A stretch of 64,000 nucleotides of DNA from JALZOC01 sp038320555 (GTDB lineage Bacteria; Acidobacteriota; Vicinamibacteria; Vicinamibacterales; 2-12-FULL-66-21), in NCBI GenBank assembly GCA_038320555.1, contig JBBQEJ010000001.1, forward strand, positions 1-64,000. The letters are read 5' to 3'. A program made the translations under genes and the position numbers. This document shows positions 7,672-16,146 of the stretch, piece by piece. Within the stretch, counting starts at the first letter, position 1, and every line of letters begins with the position of its first letter. The notes under the pieces are model-generated. The model ran no database searches. It saw only the letters and a program-made list of their open reading frames with translations, and was not told the origin of the DNA.

Positions 7672-10410
7672 TCACTTCCGCCGTTCGCTCCTGACCAGCG
7701 CGGCGAGCGCTCTCCCCTGCTCGAAGTCGCCGAGCTTCTCGGCCGCGTCGATGTACGCATCGCGGGCAGAGCCGGCGACCGGGTGATCGGCCGCGACGGC
7801 CATGAGCACTTGCGAGACTTCGAAGTTTCCGCTCATTCCCACCGTTGCACGAAGGACAGCCGTGATCGTATCCGGCGACGCGTCCTGCCGTTTGGCGACC
7901 GCCTGGAGCACGCGGCCGCGTTCGAACGACGAGCCGATAGACTCGACCGCCCGGAAGAACGGAGCGCGCAACGTGCCCTCGATCGGCTGTTGCCTGACGA
8001 GCTGCAGCAGAAACGACGCCGCCTCGAAGTCGGAATCCACGCCCGCGCCGGAGACCAGCATGGCGGTCGTGGTTTCGGGCGTGAGGTCGGTGCGCTCACC
8101 GAGCGCCTTCAGCACCCGTCCGTGCTCGAAGTCGCTGCCAACCGTGCCGAGCGCGCTGAAGAACGGCGCGCGCGATGTGTTGTCGAGCGGTTGGAGCTTT
8201 ACGATTTGCACGAGCAGGGTGGCTTCTTCGAAGTCCGACTCGATGTCGCGGCTCGCATCGAGGATTGACGCGAGCACGGGGGAGCTGAGCGGCCCGCGCT
8301 TCAAGGCCGCCTTGTAGACCCGCGCCATTTCGAAGTCTGACTGAATCGTGCGCGCGGCCTCGAAATAGGTCTGGCGTGTCGATTCGTCGACCAGCAGCTT
8401 GTCCGCGTTGTCGATGAGGAGGGAGGCGAGCTCGAAATCGGAGTCGATTTCGCGACCCGCCTGGATTAGCGCCTGGCGGACGGTCGCCGCATCGAGCGAT
8501 GTCGCTTTCAGCAGCTCGGCGAAGTACGTTCTCTTCCCCCAGCTTCCCTCGATAAGCGAAATCTCCGCGAGAACACCTGTGGGGCCTTTCGCCTTGAGGA
8601 TTCTCGCGACCCGCGCGCGAGCGCCAAAGCCGGTCTGGCGGATGAACCGTGGCAGATACTTCGTGAGCCACTGGCGCCCGTCCGTATCGAAGGGACGCTC
8701 CGACATACCGTCCCAGAAACGGCGCGTGATGTTACCCGACCCGTCGGCCGTGAATTCGACCGTGTGAGAGGCAAAGAAACCGCCGAACACGCCGCCTTCC
8801 TTGATCCGCAGTGATCCGCCGGGCGAGAGACGTTTCACGTCGGTATCGTCGTCGGTGAATTCGATCTCTCCGTCGTAGCGGACCTCGAGCCGTTCGCCGT
8901 CGTTCGACCAGCTGAACGTGCCGTGAGACTGCGCGCCGCCGCCAAGCGCGACTCCCGACATTGCGCCCGCCAGCGCAGGCATCCTTGCGGTGCTCGCGGC
9001 ATCCATTGCGCTGAGCGCCTTGCTCGTCTCACCCGGCAGGCGCGTCGGTTCCGCGAGCGCAGGGGTGGCCTCCGGGCTCGAGGCCGCCTGGGCCACTATC
9101 GCCCGCGCCTGATCCATCAACGCGCGGGCCTGTTCCGGGGTTTGTCGTTCAGGCTGTGCTGTCGCGAGTTCGCGTGCACGCTGCTCCGGGCCGGCCTGAT
9201 CGCGAAGGGCAGGCGTGGATGCCTGCGCGACGACGGGGCTCGCCGGCTGCGCTTGACCAGCGGAAGCCACGGCGCGGGTCGAGGCTGGTGCCGGCGTCGC
9301 TGGAGCTGCCTGTGCGCTGACGGTGGATCGCGCCTGAAACCCGTCGGTGCCGACGGCGCCGGCTGCGATGCCGAACATCACGAGAACCGACGCGCTGCCT
9401 GCAAGCCAGCCGGGTGCGCGCCCCGCGTGCGTCGGCGCGCCGAGAAGCCGGCGGATGCGCTGCACAAGCGACCCGCCATTGGCGGCCATGACGAGCTGTC
9501 CGCCGCCGCCGCGCAGTTCCTCGAGATCCGCGAGCGCTTTCGCGTACGCATACGGATCGCCGCAGAGGCTGACCGCAAGATCGTCGCAGCAGTTTTCGCG
9601 CTCAGCGCGGATGCGGCGCGACAGCCACCAGACCGCCGGGTGATAGAACAGCAACGTCTCAACCAGTGTCTGCAAAAGGTTGACGAGGTAATCGTGACGG
9701 CGGATGTGCGCGAGCTCGTGCGCCAGAATGGCCTCGAGCTGGTGGGGGGTCAGCCCGGAAAGCGCGCTCGCGGGCAACAGAATCACCGGCTTGATCCAGC
9801 CGATGACCGTCGGGACGTCGACGATGGTTGATTCCAGCAGCCGGACGCGCCGTGTAATGTGCAGGCGGCGCGAAAGGCGCAGGGCGATGTGCTCCCATCC
9901 GTCGCCCGCCGGCGTCGCGCCGTGTGACTTCATCCGCTGAACCCAGAGCCATCCGCTCATCAAGCGGAGCGAGAGCACGACGACCCCGCACAACCACGCG
10001 AGCACGAGCAGGGGCAGCCAGGGTTCGACCTGAATGGAGCTCAGCCCCCGGATACCTGAAACCGTTGTGACGGACTCCGCGATGGGCGTCTTGACGATCA
10101 GCGCATCCTCGCCGGTTGCGGCCGGGCCCACGGCGAGGGGCGACGACGTGGTGACGTCGAACGGCGGCGATGCGTGCGTCGTCCCCGCCGAGCGCCACAA
10201 CTGCGTCGCGGTAACGGCCGGTAGCGTCAGCATCAGCGACAGACCGATCGTTGACACGACATAGCGGACGTCGGCGGCGCTCGAGCGCAGGCCGGCCAGC
10301 GCGATCGCCGTCAGTCCGCCGACGAGCGCGCCCTGCCAGACGAAATGCAGCAACGCCCATCCCATCACCTGCGCGGCGGGCTGGTGCAGCAGGCTCTCAA
10401 TCGCGCTCAT
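7672..10410 (-). CDS. M56 family BlaR1-like sensor metalloprotease with C-terminal repeats
   Basis: 912 residues. The first about 340 residues form a polytopic M56 domain: HFVWQGALVGGLTAIAL at the N-terminus, then the zinc motif HELAH (ILAHELAHIRRHD) with the downstream metal ligand region ERENCCDDLAV. A Pro/Ala/Gln-rich linker (about 360-480) leads to a domain around 490-640 and then to about eight repeats of roughly 37 residues carrying the motif (D/S)(S)DFE followed by a hydrophobic helix. No penicillin-binding SxxK sensor domain is seen, so the signal is not obviously a beta-lactam. ATGA overlap with blaI shows translational coupling; by analogy the protease would relieve BlaI repression on sensing a signal. 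Confidence 0.85.
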   Translation of the reverse strand: MSAIESLLHQPAAQVMGWALLHFVWQGALVGGLTAIALAGLRSSAADVRYVVSTIGLSLMLTLPAVTATQLWRSAGTTHASPPFDVTTSSPLAVGPAATGEDALIVKTPIAESVTTVSGIRGLSSIQVEPWLPLLVLAWLCGVVVLSLRLMSGWLWVQRMKSHGATPAGDGWEHIALRLSRRLHITRRVRLLESTIVDVPTVIGWIKPVILLPASALSGLTPHQLEAILAHELAHIRRHDYLVNLLQTLVETLLFYHPAVWWLSRRIRAERENCCDDLAVSLCGDPYAYAKALADLEELRGGGGQLVMAANGGSLVQRIRRLLGAPTHAGRAPGWLAGSASVLVMFGIAAGAVGTDGFQARSTVSAQAAPATPAPASTRAVASAGQAQPASPVVAQASTPALRDQAGPEQRARELATAQPERQTPEQARALMDQARAIVAQAASSPEATPALAEPTRLPGETSKALSAMDAASTARMPALAGAMSGVALGGGAQSHGTFSWSNDGERLEVRYDGEIEFTDDDTDVKRLSPGGSLRIKEGGVFGGFFASHTVEFTADGSGNITRRFWDGMSERPFDTDGRQWLTKYLPRFIRQTGFGARARVARILKAKGPTGVLAEISLIEGSWGKRTYFAELLKATSLDAATVRQALIQAGREIDSDFELASLLIDNADKLLVDESTRQTYFEAARTIQSDFEMARVYKAALKRGPLSSPVLASILDASRDIESDFEEATLLVQIVKLQPLDNTSRAPFFSALGTVGSDFEHGRVLKALGERTDLTPETTTAMLVSGAGVDSDFEAASFLLQLVRQQPIEGTLRAPFFRAVESIGSSFERGRVLQAVAKRQDASPDTITAVLRATVGMSGNFEVSQVLMAVAADHPVAGSARDAYIDAAEKLGDFEQGRALAALVRSERRK

Positions 10411-10799
10411 CTCGTGCCTCCCTCTCCGTCGCGGCTGTTCTCGATCAGTTTCCGGATTTCTCCGAGCTCCTCCGGCGTCGAGCGCCGGGAGGACAGCGCC
10501 TGCATGACGAGCTTCGATGCGGACCCGCCGAACGCGCGATCGACCAGATCACGCACGAGCTGTCGCTGGGTCTGTTCTTCGGTCAACCGCGACTGATAGA
10601 TGTGGGTGCGGTCGCTGTCGTCGCGGCGCACGAGCCCTTTTTCCGTCATGATCTGCAGCATCTTGAGCGCCGTGGTGTACGCCGCTTGGCGGTCGCGAGA
10701 CAGCGCGTCGTGCACCTGGCGAACGGTACAGGCGCCGCGCTCCCACAGGATGCGGAGAATCGCCAGCTCAGCGTCGGTAGGGCGGGGAGGCTTCGTCAT
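10407..10799 (-). CDS. BlaI/MecI/CopY family transcriptional repressor
   Basis: 130 residues, the usual size of the family. The winged helix is clear (TDAELAILRILWERGACTVRQVHDAL, then AAYTTALKMLQIMTEKGLV), followed by the dimerisation region containing the site region where BlaR1 proteases cut (RTHIYQSRL) and the LVMQALSS tail. The stop overlaps the ATG of the M56 protease gene (ATGA). Two dyads overlapping the promoter directly upstream (10813-10828 and 10835-10850) fit autoregulation. The start at 10799 is only a few bases from the putative -10, so the transcript may be leaderless. Confidence 0.9.
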   Translation of the reverse strand: MTKPPRPTDAELAILRILWERGACTVRQVHDALSRDRQAAYTTALKMLQIMTEKGLVRRDDSDRTHIYQSRLTEEQTQRQLVRDLVDRAFGGSASKLVMQALSSRRSTPEELGEIRKLIENSRDGEGGTR

Positions 10800-10806
10800 G
10801 CGGCAT

Positions 10807-10850
10807 ACTATGTACGAGCACCTTCGTAGGTGTCAACGAAAACTTTCGTA
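10807..10850 (-). promoter_or_regulatory. blaI promoter with two BlaI-type operator dyads
   Basis: On the minus strand TTGACA (10836-10831) is a perfect -35; an imperfect -10 (CATAGT or TACATA) lies 16-18 bases downstream. Two dyads of the form TACGA-n6-TCGTA lie here: 10813-10828 is perfect, 10835-10850 has one mismatch. Their centres are 22 bases apart, two helical turns. One sits in the spacer/-10, the other covers the upstream part of the -35. This arrangement fits cooperative repression by the BlaI dimer encoded just downstream; the sequence resembles but is not identical to known TACA-n-TGTA operators. Confidence 0.7.
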
Positions 10851-10933
10851 GATGCCTGGGCCCGGTGGGCGGGACCGGACCTGGAACCGTTCATTAGACG
10901 AGACATCGCGCGATTTTGTTGGCTGGTTCGGCC

Positions 10934-10939
10934 TATAAT
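10934..10939 (+). promoter_or_regulatory. Consensus -10 element upstream of the cyclophilin gene
   Basis: TATAAT is a perfect -10 hexamer, 107 bases before the GTG start at 11047. A matching -35 is poor (T-rich stretch at 10914-10920). The palindromic element at 10970-11016 would lie in the 5' leader of this transcript. Confidence 0.45.
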
Positions 10940-10969
10940 CGCCTTTTCTCTGGCGTGTTTTCAAACCGT

Positions 10970-11016
10970 AGCGCAGCCCTTCCAGGGCTGCCCGGGCAGG
11001 GCTGAAGCCCTGCGCT
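10970..11016. repeat. REP-like palindromic element
   Basis: The left half AGCGCAGCCCTTCCAGGGCT and the right half, ending AGCCCTGCGCT, are near reverse complements around the centre CCCGGG. Inner hairpins AGCCCT/AGGGCT occur in both halves. The structure is that of a REP element rather than a terminator, as no T run follows. It lies in the leader between the -10 at 10934 and the cyclophilin start. Confidence 0.6.
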
Positions 11017-11046
11017 CCAGGGGTTTGGCCCGGAAGGAGATCTCGC

Positions 11047-11568
11047 GTGGAACCTGGGACATACGCAGTATTTGAAACAACGGAAGGGTCGTTTACCGTC
11101 CGCTTATTTGACAAGGAAGTTCCGAAGACCGTGGCCAATTTCGTCGGCCTGGCTGAAGGCACGAAGGAATGGCGCGACCCGTCAACCGGTGACAAGAAGA
11201 CCGCGCCCTATTACGACGGCATCATCTTTCATCGCGTCATCAGCGGCTTCATGATTCAGGGAGGCGATCGGCTCGGGACGGGGACCGGGGGGCCGGGCTA
11301 CAACTTCGGCGACGAGTTTCACCCGTCGTTGCGACACAGCCGCCCCGGCATCCTGTCGATGGCTAATGCCGGCCCGAACACGAATGGCAGCCAGTTCTTC
11401 ATCACGCTCGGCCCGACGCCGCACCTCGACAACCGCCACTCGGTGTTCGGCGAAGTCGTGGAAGGGCTCGACGTCGTGCAGAAGATCGGTGCGGTGCCGA
11501 CCGGCAGACAGGATCGTCCGGTCAAGCCGGTCGTCATGAATCACGACACGATCAAGCGGATCGCCTGA
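11047..11568 (+). CDS. Peptidyl-prolyl cis-trans isomerase, cyclophilin type
   Basis: 173 residues without a signal peptide, so cytoplasmic. The cyclophilin fold signatures are present: FHRVISGFMIQGGD (active-site Arg and Phe), MANAGPNTNGSQFFITLG and HLDNRHSVFGEVVEG. The reaction is prolyl cis-trans isomerisation in protein folding. The GTG start at 11047 is preceded by AAGGAGA at 11034-11040. Its stop overlaps the ATG of the ECF sigma gene by one base, making an unusual cyclophilin-sigma-kinase operon. Confidence 0.93.
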   Translation: MEPGTYAVFETTEGSFTVRLFDKEVPKTVANFVGLAEGTKEWRDPSTGDKKTAPYYDGIIFHRVISGFMIQGGDRLGTGTGGPGYNFGDEFHPSLRHSRPGILSMANAGPNTNGSQFFITLGPTPHLDNRHSVFGEVVEGLDVVQKIGAVPTGRQDRPVKPVVMNHDTIKRIA

Positions 11569-12098
11569 TGGAGAACGAGCGGCAGTCAGTCGAGTCGCTG
11601 CTCCCGATCGTGTACCAGGAGCTGCGGCGTCTTGCGGCGAGCTATCTCCGCCGCGAGCGCCCGGGCCAGACGCTGCAGCCGACGGCGCTCGTCCATGAGG
11701 CCTACCTGCGCCTCATGAAGGACAAGCCCGGGCGGTGGCAGAACCGCGCGCACTTCTGCGCCATCGCGGCGCATTCGATGCGCCAGATTCTCATCGAGCG
11801 TGCGCGCGCCCGCAACGCGCAGAAGCGTGGAGGCGCGCGCCACCGCGTCACCCTCGACGAGGGCCTGGTCGCGGGCGCCGAGCGATCGATCGATCTGCTC
11901 GCGCTCGACGAGGCGCTCGAGCGGCTCTCCGCAATCGATCCCGGCCAGGCCAGGCTGGTGGAGTTGCGTTTCTTCGGAGGGCTCACGGTTGAAGAGACCG
12001 CCGAGGCGATGGACATCTCTCCCGCCACCGTCAAGCGGCACTGGACCGTCGCCTCCGCCTGGCTGGCACGCGAGCTGGAGGGCAACTCGCAGGCGTGA
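11568..12098 (+). CDS. ECF sigma factor, TIGR02999 type
   Basis: 176 residues. LPIVYQELRRLAASYLRRER, LQPTALVHEAYLRLM and WQNRAHFCAIAAHSMRQILI form sigma region 2 in the pattern seen in the TIGR02999/'Sig-70_X6' group common in Acidobacteriota and Planctomycetota; the C-terminal helix-turn-helix is LTVEETAEAMDISPATVKR. In this group the sigma gene is typically paired with a PknB-like kinase gene, as here (4-base overlap). Regulation is therefore probably by phosphorylation rather than an anti-sigma factor. Confidence 0.92.
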   Translation: MENERQSVESLLPIVYQELRRLAASYLRRERPGQTLQPTALVHEAYLRLMKDKPGRWQNRAHFCAIAAHSMRQILIERARARNAQKRGGARHRVTLDEGLVAGAERSIDLLALDEALERLSAIDPGQARLVELRFFGGLTVEETAEAMDISPATVKRHWTVASAWLARELEGNSQA

Positions 12099-13600
12099 AC
12101 CCCGCCCGCTGGCAGCAAATCAATCAACTGTTCCACGAAGCGCTCGAGCGCGACGCGGAGGCACGCGACACGTTCCTGCGCGAGAAAACGGCCGGCGATC
12201 CGGACCTGCTCCGGGAGATGCAGACGCTCCTCAAGAGCCATATCCGCGCCGGCGGTTTTCTGGACGAGCCTGCCTGGGGCGTGGCGGCGGATCTCGTGCT
12301 CGGCGACGGCGGTGGGTCGCTTGCCGGCAAGCACGTGGGCAACTACCACGTGCTCGAAGAAATTGGCCGTGGCGGTATGGGCGTCGTCTATGCCGCGGAG
12401 GACCAGCGGCTGCGGCGCACGGTGGCACTCAAGGCGCTGACGCCCGAGTACACGCGGGATCCCGTCCGCCGCGAACGTCTCACGCGAGAAGCCCGCGCGG
12501 CCGCCGCGTTGTCCCACCCCGCGATTGCGACGGTCTTTGCGCTCGAGGAAATCGACGGGGAGCTCTATATCGTCTCAGAGCTCGTTCGCGGACGGACACT
12601 GCGCGAGGAATTGCGCGATGGGCCGCTGCCGCCGGCACAGCTCATGCCGGTCCTCATCGCCATCGCGACCGCTCTCGCCGCCGCGCACGAACGCGGCATC
12701 GTTCATCGCGATCTGAAGCCCGAGAACATCATTCGACGCGTGGACGGCCAGATCAAGGTGCTCGACTTCGGCCTGGCGCAGAGCCAGCCGCGCCGCAATG
12801 CGACGCCGTCCACGCGGCTGACCGAGGTAGGTTCCGCGCTCGGGACGCCGGGCTACATGGCTCCCGAACAATTGAGCGGCGCCGAGGTCGATGCCCGCGC
12901 CGACGTGTTCGCGTTCGGCGTCCTCGCCTGGGAACTTGCGACAGGCGAGCATCCATTCGGCACTGATCCCGCCTCGGTGCTGGCGCGTATGACGGAATTG
13001 ATCGAGGGGCGGACGACCGGCCTCTCGCGTGCGCTGCCGCTTCCCGGACTCGATCGCATCGTTCTCCGCTGCATGCGTGCGACGCCGTCGGAACGATATC
13101 CTGCCGGTGACGTCCTGGTCGGTGACCTGCGCGCACTCGAGGGATCAGGAGGGCTGCCCCTGCAGGTCGCGCATCAGGACAGTCTCTGGTGGTGGCAGTT
13201 TCATCAGATGGTTGTGGCGATCCTGAACGCCGCCGTGCCCGCGGCATTATGGGGCGTGCGCCATTGGATCGGGCGTCCTTACGGATCGCCCATGTTCCTC
13301 GCGACGCTGGCGCTCGCGACGATCTCGGTGACGCTGCGCATGAATCTCTCGTTCACGTCGCGTGTCCATCCCGCCATGCTGATCGAACATCGCGCGCGGC
13401 TCTTTCCCGCGGTCGTGGCCGCCGACGCGCTGCTCGCGGCCGCGCTCCTTGGGGCAGGCGCGCGCATCGCGGGCGAACACGACGAGATCGCCGCCCTCTT
13501 TCTGTCGGTCGCCGTGGTCATGCTCGCATCGCTGGCGCTCATCGAACCGGCCACCACCAAAGCGGCCGGTCTCGATCAGCGAACGGAGTCGAGACGCTAG
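12095..13600 (+). CDS. Serine/threonine protein kinase with C-terminal membrane spans
   Basis: 501 residues, GTG start overlapping the sigma gene by 4 bases. A short N-terminal helical region (about 1-75, WQQINQLFHEALERD) typical of the acidobacterial kinases precedes a Hanks-type kinase domain (about 87-345) with all key motifs: glycine loop IGRGGMGVVYAA, VALK lysine, HRDLKPEN catalytic loop, DFGLA and GTPGYMAPEQ. Four hydrophobic spans follow (about 370-490) instead of the usual TPR or PASTA repeats. The likely partner is the preceding sigma factor. Its TAG stop overlaps that of the convergent histidine kinase gene at 13597-13600. Confidence 0.92.
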   Translation: MNPARWQQINQLFHEALERDAEARDTFLREKTAGDPDLLREMQTLLKSHIRAGGFLDEPAWGVAADLVLGDGGGSLAGKHVGNYHVLEEIGRGGMGVVYAAEDQRLRRTVALKALTPEYTRDPVRRERLTREARAAAALSHPAIATVFALEEIDGELYIVSELVRGRTLREELRDGPLPPAQLMPVLIAIATALAAAHERGIVHRDLKPENIIRRVDGQIKVLDFGLAQSQPRRNATPSTRLTEVGSALGTPGYMAPEQLSGAEVDARADVFAFGVLAWELATGEHPFGTDPASVLARMTELIEGRTTGLSRALPLPGLDRIVLRCMRATPSERYPAGDVLVGDLRALEGSGGLPLQVAHQDSLWWWQFHQMVVAILNAAVPAALWGVRHWIGRPYGSPMFLATLALATISVTLRMNLSFTSRVHPAMLIEHRARLFPAVVAADALLAAALLGAGARIAGEHDEIAALFLSVAVVMLASLALIEPATTKAAGLDQRTESRR

Positions 13601-15566
13601 CCGCTCGACAGCGGTGAATGGTGATCGCGCGGCGCGTCGCCGCGCGACAGCAGCTGCCGCAACATCTCGACAAGACGTCCGGCGTCGAAAGGCTTGGCCA
13701 TGTATCTGTCGAAGCCGGCTTCCTCCGCCCGCCGCTGATCCTCGGGGCCCGCGAACGCCGTGAGCGCCACCGTCGCCATGGGCACACCGGCACCGAGCGC
13801 GGTCTGAATCCGCCCCAGGAGGCTGTATCCGTCCTGCCCCGGCATGCCAATGTCGCTGATGAGCACATCAGGCCGATCCTCGAGGCACGCCCTGAAGCCC
13901 TCGTCCGCGTTCGCGCGAGCCGAACGACGGCCCCCGCAGACTCGAGTACCGACTGAAGGAGTTCGCGCGTGTCGCTATCGTCATCAACCACGACGATGTG
14001 GGTCCCCGGAAGCGTGTCGGTGAGCAGAGCCGGCGCGCCGCCGGGTTGCGGAGGAAATAAATCGCGCGGCCGCTCGGGGATCCGCACGGGTAACCGCACG
14101 GTGAATCGCGACCCCTTGTTGATGCCCTCGCTCGCCGCCTGCACGTCCCCACCGTGGAGTTCGACGATGTGGCGGACGATCGAAAGACCTAGGCCGAGAC
14201 CGCCGTGCCTGCGCGTGCTCGAAGCATCTGCCTGGCGAAAGGTATCGAAGACGTGGGGCAGGAATCCGGGCTCGATACCGATACCTGTGTCCGACACGCA
14301 GAGTTGGTCGGCCGCGCCGTCGCGACGCAGACTGACGCTGACCACTCCGCCGGCGGGAGTGAACTTTACGGCATTCGATACAAGGTTGAAGATCACCTGT
14401 TGGAGCCGATCGGGATCGCCAGCGGTCGACAGTGCGTACGAGTCGAACTGCCGATCAATTGCAACGCCGCGCGCCTCCGCCGTCGGGCGGATCGACTCGA
14501 CGGCCGTCGTGACCAGGGGCACCAGATCGACCTGTTTGACCTCGAGCCGCAATTTGCCTGTCGTGATGCGTGACACCTCGAGAAGATCCTCGACCAGCCG
14601 CGACTGAACCTGCGCATTGCGTTCCACCTTTTCCAACGCCCGATCGACTCCCGAGGGCGGGATGACGGAAGACCGCAGGAGCTTGGTCCAGCCGAGGATC
14701 GCGTTGAGCGGCGTGCGCAGTTCGTGCGACAACGTGGCGAGAAATTCGTCTTTAAGGCGGTTCGCCTCGCGCTCGCGAACGAGTAACTCGGCGCGCTCCT
14801 GCTCCGCGCGCCGTCGCTCGCTGATCTCGTTTCGCAGTTCCTCGTTTGCGGCGGACAGCTCCCCCTCCCGAAGCTGGATGCGCCCCAGCATGCGGTTGAA
14901 AGCGTCAACAAGGACCCCCAGCTCATCGTCGGTCGTCCGGGCCGCACGCAGAGAGTAGTCCCCGCATGACGACACGTCAGTGGCGATCCGGGCGAGTGCC
15001 GTGATCGGGGAGGACACAATGGAGTGCAGACGCGAGGACATCAACAGCGCGACCCCGCTCGTGAGGACGAGCAGGACGGCCACGATCAGGAGTTGCGCCT
15101 TCAATCTGGTCTGCAGAAGGTCGAGATCGCTTCGAAGAAGCAAGCCTCCAGTGCGGCGCCCCTGGAGAGCGATCGAAGAAACCACCACCAGGCCGTCGGC
15201 GACAAAGTGGTATCCGTCCGGTCCCGGAGCCGTAGGACAGGGGATCGATGCGAGTGGACCGATGTATTGCGAGAACAGCCTGTCCATCCCGTCGTACAGA
15301 CAAGCGGTACGAATGTGCCGGTTCGGGGCTACCGTGCTCAGCGTCTCCTGCGCCGTGACGGGATCCAGGAACTCCAGCGCGGCGGTGCTGTTTTTGAGGA
15401 TGAGGTCCGCCTGCGTGGTCAACTCGCGGCGCAGATCCTCGCGCGCCTTGTAGTAATCGGTGGCGATGTAGCCGACGCTGGCGAGGAGCAGCACCGCGAT
15501 GCTCGTCGCCATCATCATCAGGACGAGTTTTTGCTTGATAGGAAGGCCGCGGAACAGGTCCTTCAT
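13597..15566 (-). CDS. Hybrid sensor histidine kinase with receiver domain, frameshifted
   Basis: The ATG at 15566 (GAGGGG upstream) opens a protein with an N-terminal span (about 12-32), a periplasmic sensor of about 130 residues (CHASE8-like arrangement), a second span, HAMP, HisKA with His in LSHELRTPLNAILGWTKLL, HATPase (NAVKFTPAGG, GLGLSIVRHIVELHGG) and a receiver domain. The receiver is split: it begins HIVVVDDDSDTRELLQSVL in one frame and continues DVLISDIGMPGQDGYSLL (phospho-Asp in SDIG) to ALTAFAGP and MAKPFDAG in another. The frame change lies near 13907-13915 and a single inserted base restores a normal 656-residue protein. It is either a recent mutation or a consensus error. It follows the YfiR-like gene by 16 bases. 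Confidence 0.8.
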
Positions 15567-15582
15567 TGAGGGCCCCCTCGAC

Positions 15583-16146
15583 TCACTGCGAGCCCCCCTC
15601 GACGGACCTGGCGACCCGCAGGAGTTTGGAGCTGACCTTGAGACCCGCGCGCTGGACCGCGCGCGCGTTGACGTCGAACCGGACGCGGTTGTTCTCGAGG
15701 ACAAATCCAATCGCGCCGCCGTGTTCGACAAACTGGGATCCGTCGCCGACGGTCAGCACCGGAAGGTCGCGCGCCGCGGCGAGTAACCGCGCGCCTCGAT
15801 CAAGATATCGAGGCCCGACGTAGAGAATGGCGCATCCGCGGACCTCGTCGACCGACTGTGGCTCGACGCGCAGCAAGCGTCTCCCGTCCAGGGACTCGTC
15901 GGCAATCGTGGAATCGACAGCGCGCGTGAACTCCGGATCCGCAAGGACGCACAGCCGAAATGGCTCCGCAGAGGGCGCGTGCGAAGGGGGCCATTCGACG
16001 AATTTCGTGAAGTTATAAAGAAACGCGGCCTTCACGTCGTTTTCGAGCGTCGTCTGAATGGACCCGGCCGCCATGGACCACGGGGCCGCCAGGGCGACGA
16101 TCGCCGCCGTCGCGAGATGCCGGCGGCCCCCCGTCAGAAATACCAT
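15583..16146 (-). CDS. YfiR family (DUF4154) periplasmic protein
   Basis: 187 residues with a signal peptide (hydrophobic 8-26, cut after SMA). The mature start VKAAFLYNFTKFVEWPP is the hallmark of YfiR/DUF4154 proteins, and the family pattern continues with FRLCVLADPEF, GCAILYVG and GGAIGFVLENNRVRFDVN to the C-terminus. Pseudomonas YfiR is a periplasmic negative regulator of a diguanylate cyclase; here it sits between a TonB receptor and a hybrid histidine kinase, an arrangement seen in other Gram-negatives, so it may feed a periplasmic signal to that kinase. It overlaps the 3' end of the TonB receptor gene by 13 bases. Confidence 0.88.
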   Translation of the reverse strand: MVFLTGGRRHLATAAIVALAAPWSMAAGSIQTTLENDVKAAFLYNFTKFVEWPPSHAPSAEPFRLCVLADPEFTRAVDSTIADESLDGRRLLRVEPQSVDEVRGCAILYVGPRYLDRGARLLAAARDLPVLTVGDGSQFVEHGGAIGFVLENNRVRFDVNARAVQRAGLKVSSKLLRVARSVEGGSQ

